From the NCBI RefSeq assembly GCF_030695065.1, contig NZ_JAUYTR010000005.1:186001-250000 (forward strand): a stretch of DNA of 64,000 nucleotides. The letters run 5' to 3'. Source of the stretch: Sediminibacterium sp. Its GTDB lineage: Bacteria > Bacteroidota > Bacteroidia > Chitinophagales > Chitinophagaceae. A model generated the notes under the pieces. The model made no database searches. It was not told where the DNA came from and saw nothing but the letters and a program-made list of their open reading frames with translations. Below, piece by piece: positions 25,461 to 33,513 of this stretch. Position numbers and translations under genes: made by a program. Every line of letters begins with the position of its first letter. The first letter of the stretch is position 1.

Positions 25461-26795
25461 ATGCAGTACGACGCCATTGTGGTAGGTGCTGGTTATGCAG
25501 GATTAGCTGCTGGCTTGGCTTTACAAAAAGCAGGAAAAAACATATTGGTAGTTGAAGCCCGCAATAGATGCGGTGGCAGAATTTTAACCGAATATTTTAG
25601 TGAACAAGATTATACCGATCTAGGCGGCCAGTGGATAGGCCCTGGGCATGAAAGAATGTATCAACTGGCCGCCGAGTTTGGCGTTGAAACTTTTCATACT
25701 TATGATAGTGGAAAAAGCACCCTGCTCTTCCACAACAAATTAAAACACTATAAAGGTTTAATACCACCCCTCCCTTTATTTGCATTATTGAGTTTAGATA
25801 GAGCGCTAAGCAAAATTAATAAGCTGGCCAAAACCATTGATCTAGCACACCCTTATCAATCTTTGCATGCAGCTAAATGGGATGCCATGAGTTTGCAAGA
25901 TTGGATGAATATGCAAATGAAAAATGAAACAGCTAGAAAAATGTTTGCTGTAGCAACAGAAGCGGTTTTTGCAACAGACGCATCCAATATTTCTTTTTTA
26001 CACGCACTGTTTTACATTAAGAGCAATACCAATTTTGATTTCTTAATGAATGTAGACAAGGGCGCACAACAAGATCGAATTAAAGGAGGAGCACAAAGTA
26101 TTTGTATTAAAATGGCAGCAGCTTTGGGAGATTCAATTCAGTACGAGAAAGTAGTCACGCATATTCATCAAGACGAGCAGGGCGTAATGGTTAGTGGGGA
26201 TGGGTTTAGTTTTAAAGCCGACCAATGCATTGTTGCAATACCCCCAGCGGTATCCACTGAAATCAATTATACACCAGCCGTTCCTGAAACACAATGGCAA
26301 TTGATGAGAGCCAGTTTTATGGGCACCGTGGTAAAATGCTATGCTGTGTATCCGAGCCCATTTTGGAGAAAGCAATTTAAAAATGGATTGGTAGCGGCAC
26401 CCGATGAATTAACCAGTTTGGTATTTGATAATTCCCCATTCAATGGAAGCAAAGGTATTTTGATGGGCTTTAGTTTAGCAGAAAAAGCGAAGCAGCTGAT
26501 GCAGCATGATCAGGCAACCAGAAAAGAAATAGTGAAAGCAGGTTTTATAAAAATGTTTGGACCAGAAGCTGCCAATATAGAATACTATACCGATAAAAGT
26601 TTTACCGAAGAATCATTTACAAAAGGATGTTATGCAGGCATGTTTCCACCGGGCATACTCACCCAATTACAAACTTCTTTAACCACACCATTCCATCGCA
26701 TCCATTGGGCCGGCACAGAAACCAGCATTCAATTTAATGGCTATATGGAAGGCGCAGTAAGAAGTGGGGAGCGAGCGGCGAGAGAAATCATTTAA
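25461..26795 (+). CDS. flavin amine oxidase-like FAD-dependent oxidoreductase
   Basis: The 444-residue protein has an N-terminal Rossmann motif VVGAGYAGLAAGLALQKAGK, then the amine-oxidase family's EARNRCGGRI and LGGQWIGPGH, and near the C-terminus HWAGTETSIQFNGYMEGA with the FAD-contacting segment. This is the monoamine oxidase/putrescine oxidase group. It has no signal peptide, and the substrate is unknown. It is 4 bp downstream of the nitrilase-like gene and its end overlaps the convergent yifB gene by 8 bp. Confidence 0.9.
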   Translation: MQYDAIVVGAGYAGLAAGLALQKAGKNILVVEARNRCGGRILTEYFSEQDYTDLGGQWIGPGHERMYQLAAEFGVETFHTYDSGKSTLLFHNKLKHYKGLIPPLPLFALLSLDRALSKINKLAKTIDLAHPYQSLHAAKWDAMSLQDWMNMQMKNETARKMFAVATEAVFATDASNISFLHALFYIKSNTNFDFLMNVDKGAQQDRIKGGAQSICIKMAAALGDSIQYEKVVTHIHQDEQGVMVSGDGFSFKADQCIVAIPPAVSTEINYTPAVPETQWQLMRASFMGTVVKCYAVYPSPFWRKQFKNGLVAAPDELTSLVFDNSPFNGSKGILMGFSLAEKAKQLMQHDQATRKEIVKAGFIKMFGPEAANIEYYTDKSFTEESFTKGCYAGMFPPGILTQLQTSLTTPFHRIHWAGTETSIQFNGYMEGAVRSGERAAREII

Positions 26796-28365
26796 TATCA
26801 GTTCCAATCTTTTTTGTTGTATTCTTAGTACCCCACCCCTCTTTATCCAAACATCTATAACCAACTGCTTCTGACAAATGATTTTCATTGATTTGTTCGC
26901 TGCCTGCCATATCTGCAATGGTTCTGCTCACTTTTAAAATTCGGTCGTATGCCCTTGCGCTCAGATTATGGTGTTTCATTGCATTGGCTAATAAATTGGT
27001 ACTGGCTTGGTCAATGGTACAATGCTTTCGCAATTGCTTGGTAGTCATTTGTGCATTGGTATATATGCCTGATTTTCCTTGGTAGCGTTCTGTTTGTATG
27101 GCTCTTGCTTTGATTACTCTTTCGCGAATGGCCGACGAATCTTCTTCTTTTGTATTCGATGTCATTGTATCAAATTCAACCGCACCTACTTCTATATGCA
27201 AATCAATCCGATCCAATAAAGGACCAGATACTTTATTTAGATAACGATTTACTTGTCCCACTTCACAAGTGCATTCTTTATTGCTATGACCATAATATCC
27301 GCAAGGACAGGGATTCATAGAAGCTACCAACATAAAGTTGGCTGGAAATTCTTGCGATACCCTTGTTCGGGCAATGCTAATGGTGCGTTCTTCCAATGGT
27401 TGTCTTAATACTTCTAATACCGATCGGTTAAACTCGGGCAGCTCATCTAAAAAAAGTACACCATGGTGTGCCAAGGAAATCTCGCCCGGCTGCGGGTTTG
27501 ATCCACCCCCTACCATGGCAATATGAGATAGGGTATGATGAGGCGAACGAAATGGCCGTTGACTAATTAGTGCAGCATTGTTTTGCAGCTTGCCTGCCAC
27601 ACTGTAAATTTTGGTAGTCTCTAACGCTTCTGATAAACTCAAGGGTGGTAATATAGTAGGCAATCTTTTGGCCAACATGGTCTTGCCTGCGCCTGGTGGG
27701 CCAATTAAAATAATATTGTGACCACCTGCTGCAGCTACTTCCATTGCTCGCTTAATGGTGGGTTGTCCATTTACTTCATTAAAGTCGGTATTGTATAAAA
27801 ATTGTTCATGAAAAAAATAATCGCGGGTGTCTATGGTTTGTTGTTGCAATGCACGTTCATCCGAAAAAAAATCTACCAGTTCTCTCAGTGTACGCACGCC
27901 ATATACTTCTAACTGATTTACCATGCTGGCTTCTTGGGCATTTACCTTAGGCACAATCAACCCCCTGAAGCCTTCTTTGCGTGCTTGTATGGCAATGGGC
28001 AATGCACCTTTAATACCATTGACCGCTCCATCCAAACTCAATTCTCCCATAACCACAAAGTCTTTTAGTTTTTCTGCATGGTCTAACTGTTCGCTTGCAC
28101 CTAATATTCCCAATGCAATGGGCAAGTCTAATGCAGAACCCGATTTACGAATATCTGCTGGGGCAAGGTTTACAATCACTTTGGTGCGCGGCATATGAAA
28201 GCCCATATTCTTAATGGCACTTTCGGTTCTATGTAAACTTTCTCTTACGGCACTATCGGGCAAACCCACTACCGCATAGCCCTGGCCCATACTCACATTC
28301 ACTTCTATACTAATGGTGATGGCATCTACGCCTTGTACTGCACTCCCAAATGCTTTAACAAACAT
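26788..28365 (-). CDS. YifB/ComM-family Mg-chelatase-like AAA+ ATPase
   Basis: This 525-residue protein has an N-terminal Lon-S16-like ChlI domain (about 20-140), a central AAA+ module with Walker A GPPGAGKTMLAKRLP and Walker B GVLFLDELPEFNRSVLE, a Cys cluster NPCPCGYYGHSNKECTC, and the C-terminal Mg_chelatase_C helices. ComM is a helicase that aids branch migration in natural transformation; many YifB homologues are otherwise untested. Length is typical. It is transcribed towards the amine oxidase and divergently from the phosphoesterase gene. Confidence 0.92.
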   Translation of the reverse strand: MFVKAFGSAVQGVDAITISIEVNVSMGQGYAVVGLPDSAVRESLHRTESAIKNMGFHMPRTKVIVNLAPADIRKSGSALDLPIALGILGASEQLDHAEKLKDFVVMGELSLDGAVNGIKGALPIAIQARKEGFRGLIVPKVNAQEASMVNQLEVYGVRTLRELVDFFSDERALQQQTIDTRDYFFHEQFLYNTDFNEVNGQPTIKRAMEVAAAGGHNIILIGPPGAGKTMLAKRLPTILPPLSLSEALETTKIYSVAGKLQNNAALISQRPFRSPHHTLSHIAMVGGGSNPQPGEISLAHHGVLFLDELPEFNRSVLEVLRQPLEERTISIARTRVSQEFPANFMLVASMNPCPCGYYGHSNKECTCEVGQVNRYLNKVSGPLLDRIDLHIEVGAVEFDTMTSNTKEEDSSAIRERVIKARAIQTERYQGKSGIYTNAQMTTKQLRKHCTIDQASTNLLANAMKHHNLSARAYDRILKVSRTIADMAGSEQINENHLSEAVGYRCLDKEGWGTKNTTKKIGTDIK

Positions 28366-28426
28366 AGTGTTGGTTTAATTACACAAAATGAGCAATTGAG
28401 CTGGTATAATTGTTCGTGTTTATACC

Positions 28427-28434
28427 TAACTTTC
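28427..28434 (+). promoter_or_regulatory. -7 promoter-like element
   Basis: TAACTTTC differs from TAnnTTTG at the last base and ends 4 nt before the ATG at 28439. No clear -33 element is seen at the usual spacing. Confidence 0.35.
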
Positions 28435-28438
28435 GCCC

Positions 28439-30289
28439 ATGAAAAAACGGTGGCTGTTATTTATTTTATTGATAGCAATGGTGCAAGCAAATGCACAGTG
28501 GAAACCTTTTCGCTTTGCGTTTATCTCAGACACTCATATTGGTTCTCCAAACGGAAGTGCTGAAGAAGATTTACGCAGAACAGTGGCAGATATTAATAGC
28601 ATGAATGATATTGCTTTTGTAGTGCTCACTGGAGACATTACCGAATTAGGAACGGATGCAGAAATAAAATTGGCCAAAGAAATTTTAGCTGAATTAAAAG
28701 TACCCTATTATATCATTGCTGGTAATCATGATACGGGTTGGAGTGAAAGTGGTGGAGTTAGTTTTGGTAAAATTTTTGGATACGATAAATTCAGTTTTAA
28801 TTTTAATGGTATTCAATTTATAGGTTGTGCTTCGGGGCCTTATGTAAGAATGAGTGATGGTCATATACCGCGTGATGCAGTGAATTGGTTAGACCTTGAA
28901 TTAAAAAAATTGAACCCTTCTCAACCGGTTGTTTTTTTAAATCATTATCCATTAGATAAAGATTTAGACAATTGGTATGAAGCAGTAGACCGTTTAAAAA
29001 ATCACCGCACTTTAGCCGTATTAAATGGACATTGGCATACCAATAGAAGATTGGATTATGAGGAATTACCTGCAGTAGTAGGCAGGTCTAATCTCAGAGC
29101 CAAAGCGGCTTTTGGCGGATACAATTTAGTAGATGTACGATTAGACTCTATGATTTTTGCAGAACGTACACCTGGCATTGAAACCAAAAAAGCTTGGACA
29201 GGAATTGACTTAGCCAAGAAAGATTATAGCCACAATAAACAATTTTATCGTCCTGATTATTCCATGAACGATAGCTTTCCTTCGGTTAAAGCACGTTGGG
29301 TATATGCTTCCGATGCGAATGTTATTTCAACACCCGCTGTTAGTTCTAACTTAGTCATTTTTGGAAATAGCTTAGGAAGCATTGATGGCATTTCAAAAAC
29401 AGATGGAAAAAAGAAATGGTCTTATAAAACCAAGGGCGCTATTTATTCTAGCCCTGCCATTGTACAAAATAAAGTGGTGGTGGCATCTGGAGATGGCAGC
29501 ATTTATTGTTTGAATGTAAACAACGGAAAATTAATCTGGCAATTCAAAGCAGATGCTGCGGTATTGGGTTCTCCGTTAATTCATGACAACAAGGTTTATA
29601 TAGGTGGAAGTGATCATCATTTCAGGTGCATCGACCTTGCCACGGGTAAACAGCGTTGGAGTTTTGGTGAGTTGGATGGACCAGTGGTAAGTACGCCAGT
29701 TTTCAGCAATGGTAAAATTATTTTTGGTTCTTGGGATAGGCACTTGTATGCATTAGATGCTTATACAGGAAGCCTTTCATGGAAATGGAACAATGGTTCA
29801 ATGGTACGCAATTTTGCACCCGCTTCTTGTATACCAGTAGTGCAAGATGATATTGTATACATTGTTGCACCAGATCGTTTTTTAACTGCCATCGATTTAA
29901 ACAATGGTACTACTTTATGGAGAACCAAGGAAGTAAGTGTACGAGAATCAATTGGTATTTCTGCTGATGGTAAATGGCTGTATTGCAAAACCATGTCAGA
30001 TGGGTTTGCCGTTTTTCCTACAGGAAGAAATGCCCAAACGCTTGCTTGGAAAAAAGATTTTGGCTTTGGATATGAGCATGTACCCAATATGCCCATAGAA
30101 AAAAATGGTAAAGTCTATTTTGGCACCAAGAATGGCATTGTGTATTGTGTAGACCCTTACACGCGTGAAAAATTATGGCGCTATAGAATTGATAACTCTA
30201 TGGTGAACACAATTAATGCAAGCAATGCGAATGAATTGGTGGCAGCCACCATGGATGGTAAAATAATATTACTCGACCTAAAATATTAA
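28439..30289 (+). CDS. exported metallophosphoesterase fused to a PQQ-type beta-propeller
   Basis: The 616-residue protein has a signal peptide (MKKRWLLFILLIAMVQANAQ), a calcineurin-like phosphoesterase domain (about 25-260) with ISDTHIGS, LTGDITE, IAGNHDTGW, FLNHYP and NGHWHTNRR, and a C-terminal PQQ/pyrrolo-quinoline-type propeller (about 285-616) of repeats such as DGSIYCLNVNNGKLIWQFK and DRHLYALDAYTGSLSWKW. The enzyme part has all metal ligands. The propeller may bind substrate or a partner rather than PQQ itself. It is probably periplasmic or surface exposed. Its stop overlaps the convergent CoA-binding gene by 4 bp. Confidence 0.9.
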   Translation: MKKRWLLFILLIAMVQANAQWKPFRFAFISDTHIGSPNGSAEEDLRRTVADINSMNDIAFVVLTGDITELGTDAEIKLAKEILAELKVPYYIIAGNHDTGWSESGGVSFGKIFGYDKFSFNFNGIQFIGCASGPYVRMSDGHIPRDAVNWLDLELKKLNPSQPVVFLNHYPLDKDLDNWYEAVDRLKNHRTLAVLNGHWHTNRRLDYEELPAVVGRSNLRAKAAFGGYNLVDVRLDSMIFAERTPGIETKKAWTGIDLAKKDYSHNKQFYRPDYSMNDSFPSVKARWVYASDANVISTPAVSSNLVIFGNSLGSIDGISKTDGKKKWSYKTKGAIYSSPAIVQNKVVVASGDGSIYCLNVNNGKLIWQFKADAAVLGSPLIHDNKVYIGGSDHHFRCIDLATGKQRWSFGELDGPVVSTPVFSNGKIIFGSWDRHLYALDAYTGSLSWKWNNGSMVRNFAPASCIPVVQDDIVYIVAPDRFLTAIDLNNGTTLWRTKEVSVRESIGISADGKWLYCKTMSDGFAVFPTGRNAQTLAWKKDFGFGYEHVPNMPIEKNGKVYFGTKNGIVYCVDPYTREKLWRYRIDNSMVNTINASNANELVAATMDGKIILLDLKY

Positions 30290-30645
30290 TACTGCCCCGT
30301 ATTCAACATCACTAGTGTGCATGCTTCTATTGTGGCTATACCATTGGTTTTGGCAAGTTCTTCCAATTCATCATTTTCTGTACCGGGATTAAAAATAATT
30401 CGCTTCGGATGCAAGGAAAGAATATAATCGTAATACGCTTTTTGAGCAGTTGGGTTTAAGTATAAAGTAACGGTGTCAACTGCATTAACTACAGGTGGTG
30501 CTGTTTCTATTTGAACCCCTGCAACCACCGCGGCTTTCCTTCCCACTGCTACTACTTCATGCCCAAATTTTTTCAGGCGAGTAACTGCTTCAAAACTATA
30601 CCTGGCTGGGTTTTCAGAAGCACCTAGAACTACTGTTTTTTTCAT
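30286..30645 (-). CDS. CoA-binding domain protein (YccU-like)
   Basis: This 119-residue single-domain protein has the CoA_binding Rossmann pattern: VVLGASENPARYSFEAVTRL at the N-terminus, PVVNAVDTVTLYLNP in the middle and RIIFNPGTENDELE later. Stand-alone members are common; their exact role is not known, though they may bind CoA or a nucleotide. Its start codon shares one base with the stop of the CDGSH gene upstream, so the two are translationally coupled. Confidence 0.88.
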   Translation of the reverse strand: MKKTVVLGASENPARYSFEAVTRLKKFGHEVVAVGRKAAVVAGVQIETAPPVVNAVDTVTLYLNPTAQKAYYDYILSLHPKRIIFNPGTENDELEELAKTNGIATIEACTLVMLNTGQY

Positions 30646-30854
30646 TATTCGTTCTCCTTAATCAAAGTCTTGTGCGATGCATCGCAATAAGGTTTGTTCT
30701 TAGATAATCCACATCCACAAAGGGATACTTTTTCTTTTACATCCACCGTACCATCTGGCTTATGAATATAAGATTTAGAAGTTATTACAATGGGGCCCAA
30801 TGGCTTAATTAAAATATCTACGCCGTCTTTTACAATTGGTTGTTCTTGTTCCAT
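30645..30854 (-). CDS. CDGSH iron-sulfur domain protein
   Basis: The 69-residue protein carries the CDGSH-type [2Fe-2S] motif LCGCGLSKNKPYCDASH, with three Cys and one His as ligands, preceded by a short beta-rich segment. Such proteins (mitoNEET-like) act in redox or cluster transfer. It is the first gene of a two-gene operon with the CoA-binding protein. It also lies next to a metal-related TonB receptor, though with no proven link. Confidence 0.9.
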   Translation of the reverse strand: MEQEQPIVKDGVDILIKPLGPIVITSKSYIHKPDGTVDVKEKVSLCGCGLSKNKPYCDASHKTLIKENE

Positions 30855-30874
30855 GCAATGAAGATACGAATGCT

Positions 30875-32968
30875 TTATTTGATGGTATAACGTATTCCTA
30901 AAAAACCTCGAATACCCTGATTGGGTGCAAACATATAAGTAGGATCAAAGCTGAGCGCATACGGATTGTCTGCAGTTGCACGAACCTGTCCATTGGGCTG
31001 AAACTGCACATTTTTATCAAATGGATCATTGGCCCTTGCAATTAAAAATGGACTATGTTTTGTTGGTAGAAAATTCAACAAATTTTTTACGCCTCCATAT
31101 AGTTCAATCCCATGCCAATAATGAAAAGTAAACTGCAAATTTTGTAAGCTATACCAAGGGGAGTAAGGCTGCCGTGGATCGAGTGGTCCTAACAAAGGCA
31201 AGCGCATAGGGCTGTAAACATTGCCGGTATAATCGATGTCTAAATGAATAGAAGGAATGCGATAAGACAAAGACCAAGTACCAGAAAAACGCTCTGTTAA
31301 AATTTGTTGTTCTTTCAATCCATTGTTGTGTAATGCCACATCCATATAAGTTGCACCAATATTTAATTTAATGCCATTGTTTAATGCAATATCTGCATTG
31401 GCAGATACCCCTTTACTAATGGCATGCCCATTTAAATTGGAATAGATAATTTGATTGGGATCGGTTTCAAAATCACCTACAATTCTATTATTGAAATACG
31501 TGTAGAACGCTGTAAAATCAAGGGTTGTAGCTGCAGTTCCCTTTCCATATATTTTATGGATATAATTCAAATTAATATTAAATGATTGCTCCGGTTTTAG
31601 CTGTTCAGTTAATGTTACTTTTCTTGCACCAGATAGTGCAGCATGGTCTTCGGTAAATAAATTAACTACTCTGAATCCAGTTCCCATATTGAGTCGTAAG
31701 AACTGTTGATTATTGATGGTGTATTTATATGCAATCCTTGGAGTAAAAATATTTCCATGCACCGAATTGTAATCGTAACGAAGCCCTACCAACAATTTGT
31801 GTTGCTCGTTAAAACTAATTTCATCTTGGGCAAAAATACCCGGTAAAATAACGCGTTGTGGCTGGGTTCCCATTTTTGAGCGATCGGTTGATCCTGTTGC
31901 AGGCGTATTATCGTTGTAATAAGTATAACGCATTGCAGCACCCAATAAGAAATCGTGTTTGCTAATTGTTTTATCCCATACCATTTGTGCAAAGCCTACT
32001 TGTTGTTTACCTATATAAGAAGTATTCCCATACATGCTGTTTTGGTGATGGTGGTTCAGCGAAAAAGCAAGGCTTATTTTTTCGGTAATGGGTAATTGAT
32101 AATTGCCTAATAGTTCAACACGATTGGTATAGATGCTTTCTCCATACACCGCGTCTGTTCCCCTAAAACCCTTGTTCCAATTCATTTCTCCACCCCAACG
32201 ATCTTCGTAAAAATATCGGGCAGCCAAATTTAGCGTTCTGTTTTGCTTTTGTTGTATAGACCATTTTTGAAAAATAGACACCCTGTTTTGCAAAGTCAAA
32301 TCGGTAAATCCATCTTTATTGTTATCGATGGGATTGCTGTAATTAAAATAATTAATGCCTGTTAATACAGTGGCTTTGCTCCCCACTTGGCTAGTAAAAC
32401 CTAAATCGGTATTGAGTTCACCCCAAGTGGTTGCCATCATATCTGCAGCAAGATGAGGGGCAGTTCCTGTTTTCTTAGTGATCACATTAATTAATCCACC
32501 AATGGCTTCACTTCCATACAAGGTAGAAGCAGGTCCTTTTACAATTTCAATTCTTTCTACCATGGAGGCTGGTATACCCGATAAACCATATACAGTAGAT
32601 AAACTACTTACGATGGGCATACCATCTATTAACACCATGGTATAAGCACCCGGCAGTCCATTGATTCGGATTTCGCCTGTATTACAAATATTGCAATTGC
32701 TTTGTGGTCTAACGCCATTCACATGAAGCAACCCTTCAAAAATATGGAATGCCGGATTCTTCTTTAAAAAAGCAGCAGAATACACTTCAACCGGAACAGG
32801 GCTTTCTACTCTTTTAACTTCTTTCAGCGTACCAGTCACCACTACTTCAGCCAACTCAGCTTGCATGGGCTTGAGCAAGCGAGATGTATCTGCAGGTAGT
32901 TGAGAAAAAGCCTTGATGCTATTGCCCAAAACCAATGAAAAAGCCAATATGATTGCTGAAAATTTCAT
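30875..32968 (-). CDS. TonB-dependent receptor, probably for a metal complex
   Basis: The 697-residue outer-membrane receptor has a signal peptide (MKFSAIILAFSLVLGNSIKA), a plug with AELAEVVVTGTLKEV and a CNICNTGEIRINGLPG segment containing two close cysteines, the plug motif VERIEIVKGPASTLYGSEA, and a C-terminal beta-barrel ending in GIRYTIK. There is no carboxypeptidase-like N-terminal domain. It is divergently arranged with an MntR/DtxR-type regulator over a palindrome at 32992-33009, which suggests uptake of manganese or iron under repressor control. The CNIC segment might bind metal, an inference. Confidence 0.9.
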   Translation of the reverse strand: MKFSAIILAFSLVLGNSIKAFSQLPADTSRLLKPMQAELAEVVVTGTLKEVKRVESPVPVEVYSAAFLKKNPAFHIFEGLLHVNGVRPQSNCNICNTGEIRINGLPGAYTMVLIDGMPIVSSLSTVYGLSGIPASMVERIEIVKGPASTLYGSEAIGGLINVITKKTGTAPHLAADMMATTWGELNTDLGFTSQVGSKATVLTGINYFNYSNPIDNNKDGFTDLTLQNRVSIFQKWSIQQKQNRTLNLAARYFYEDRWGGEMNWNKGFRGTDAVYGESIYTNRVELLGNYQLPITEKISLAFSLNHHHQNSMYGNTSYIGKQQVGFAQMVWDKTISKHDFLLGAAMRYTYYNDNTPATGSTDRSKMGTQPQRVILPGIFAQDEISFNEQHKLLVGLRYDYNSVHGNIFTPRIAYKYTINNQQFLRLNMGTGFRVVNLFTEDHAALSGARKVTLTEQLKPEQSFNINLNYIHKIYGKGTAATTLDFTAFYTYFNNRIVGDFETDPNQIIYSNLNGHAISKGVSANADIALNNGIKLNIGATYMDVALHNNGLKEQQILTERFSGTWSLSYRIPSIHLDIDYTGNVYSPMRLPLLGPLDPRQPYSPWYSLQNLQFTFHYWHGIELYGGVKNLLNFLPTKHSPFLIARANDPFDKNVQFQPNGQVRATADNPYALSFDPTYMFAPNQGIRGFLGIRYTIK

Positions 32969-32979
32969 CTTTCTGGAGG

Positions 32980-33011
32980 TAAAAGTATAAATGTTAGACT
33001 AGCCTAACAAA
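32980..33011 (-). promoter_or_regulatory. promoter of the TonB receptor gene
   Basis: On the - strand TTTG (33008-33011), a 20-nt spacer and TACTTTTA (32980-32987) fit the Bacteroidota -33/-7 promoter. The operator palindrome lies in the spacer, so a bound repressor would block polymerase. Confidence 0.5.
32992..33009. promoter_or_regulatory. MntR/DtxR-type operator palindrome
   Basis: TGTTAGACT followed directly by AGCCTAACA is an 18-bp palindrome with one mismatched pair of nine. It resembles the DtxR/IdeR/MntR consensus (TTAG-GCTAGCCTAA-like core). It lies in the 74-bp gap between the receptor gene and the regulator gene and between the receptor's -33 and -7 elements. It is the natural binding site for the adjacent regulator. 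Confidence 0.72.
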
Positions 33012-33042
33012 TTTTATTTGCATTTTCACTTATTTTTAGGGC

Positions 33043-33489
33043 ATGCAAGTACTTTCTTACACAGAGGAGAATTACCTAAAAGGGATTTTTAAGTTGACTA
33101 TTGAACTAGACGATAAAGCAGAAGCAGGCACCAATGAAATTGCCAATCACCTGGGCATTAAACCTGCATCAGCCAACGATATGCTGAAGAAATTGAAAGA
33201 CAAAAAACTCATTCAATATGAGCGATATGGTAAGTCTTCTTTAACTAAAGAGGGTAAAAAAAGAGCTATTGAGATTGTAAGAAAGCACCGATTATGGGAA
33301 ACTTTTTTACACGAGAAATTAGCATTTAACTGGGACGAAGTGCATGAAGTAGCAGAACAATTAGAACATATTCAAAGTAAAAAATTGATTGACAAATTGG
33401 ATCAATTCTTAAACTATCCGTCTACAGATCCACATGGCGACCCTATTCCCAATGCAAAAGGAGAATGGCCTGCGACAAAAAAAGCATAG
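33043..33489 (+). CDS. MntR/DtxR-family metal-dependent transcriptional regulator
   Basis: This 148-residue protein has an N-terminal winged helix (TEENYLKGIFKLT, then GIKPASANDMLKKLKDKKLI) and a dimerisation/metal-binding domain with VRKHRLWETFLHEKL and EVAEQLEHI, which hold the expected Glu/His ligands, ending with the family signature STDPHGDPIP. It lacks the C-terminal SH3-like domain of DtxR/IdeR, so it is closer to MntR (about 140 residues). It probably represses the divergent TonB receptor, and itself, when Mn2+ or Fe2+ is plentiful. Confidence 0.92.
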   Translation: MQVLSYTEENYLKGIFKLTIELDDKAEAGTNEIANHLGIKPASANDMLKKLKDKKLIQYERYGKSSLTKEGKKRAIEIVRKHRLWETFLHEKLAFNWDEVHEVAEQLEHIQSKKLIDKLDQFLNYPSTDPHGDPIPNAKGEWPATKKA

Positions 33490-33513
33490 CCAAATGAAAT
33501 TCATTGTTCAGTA

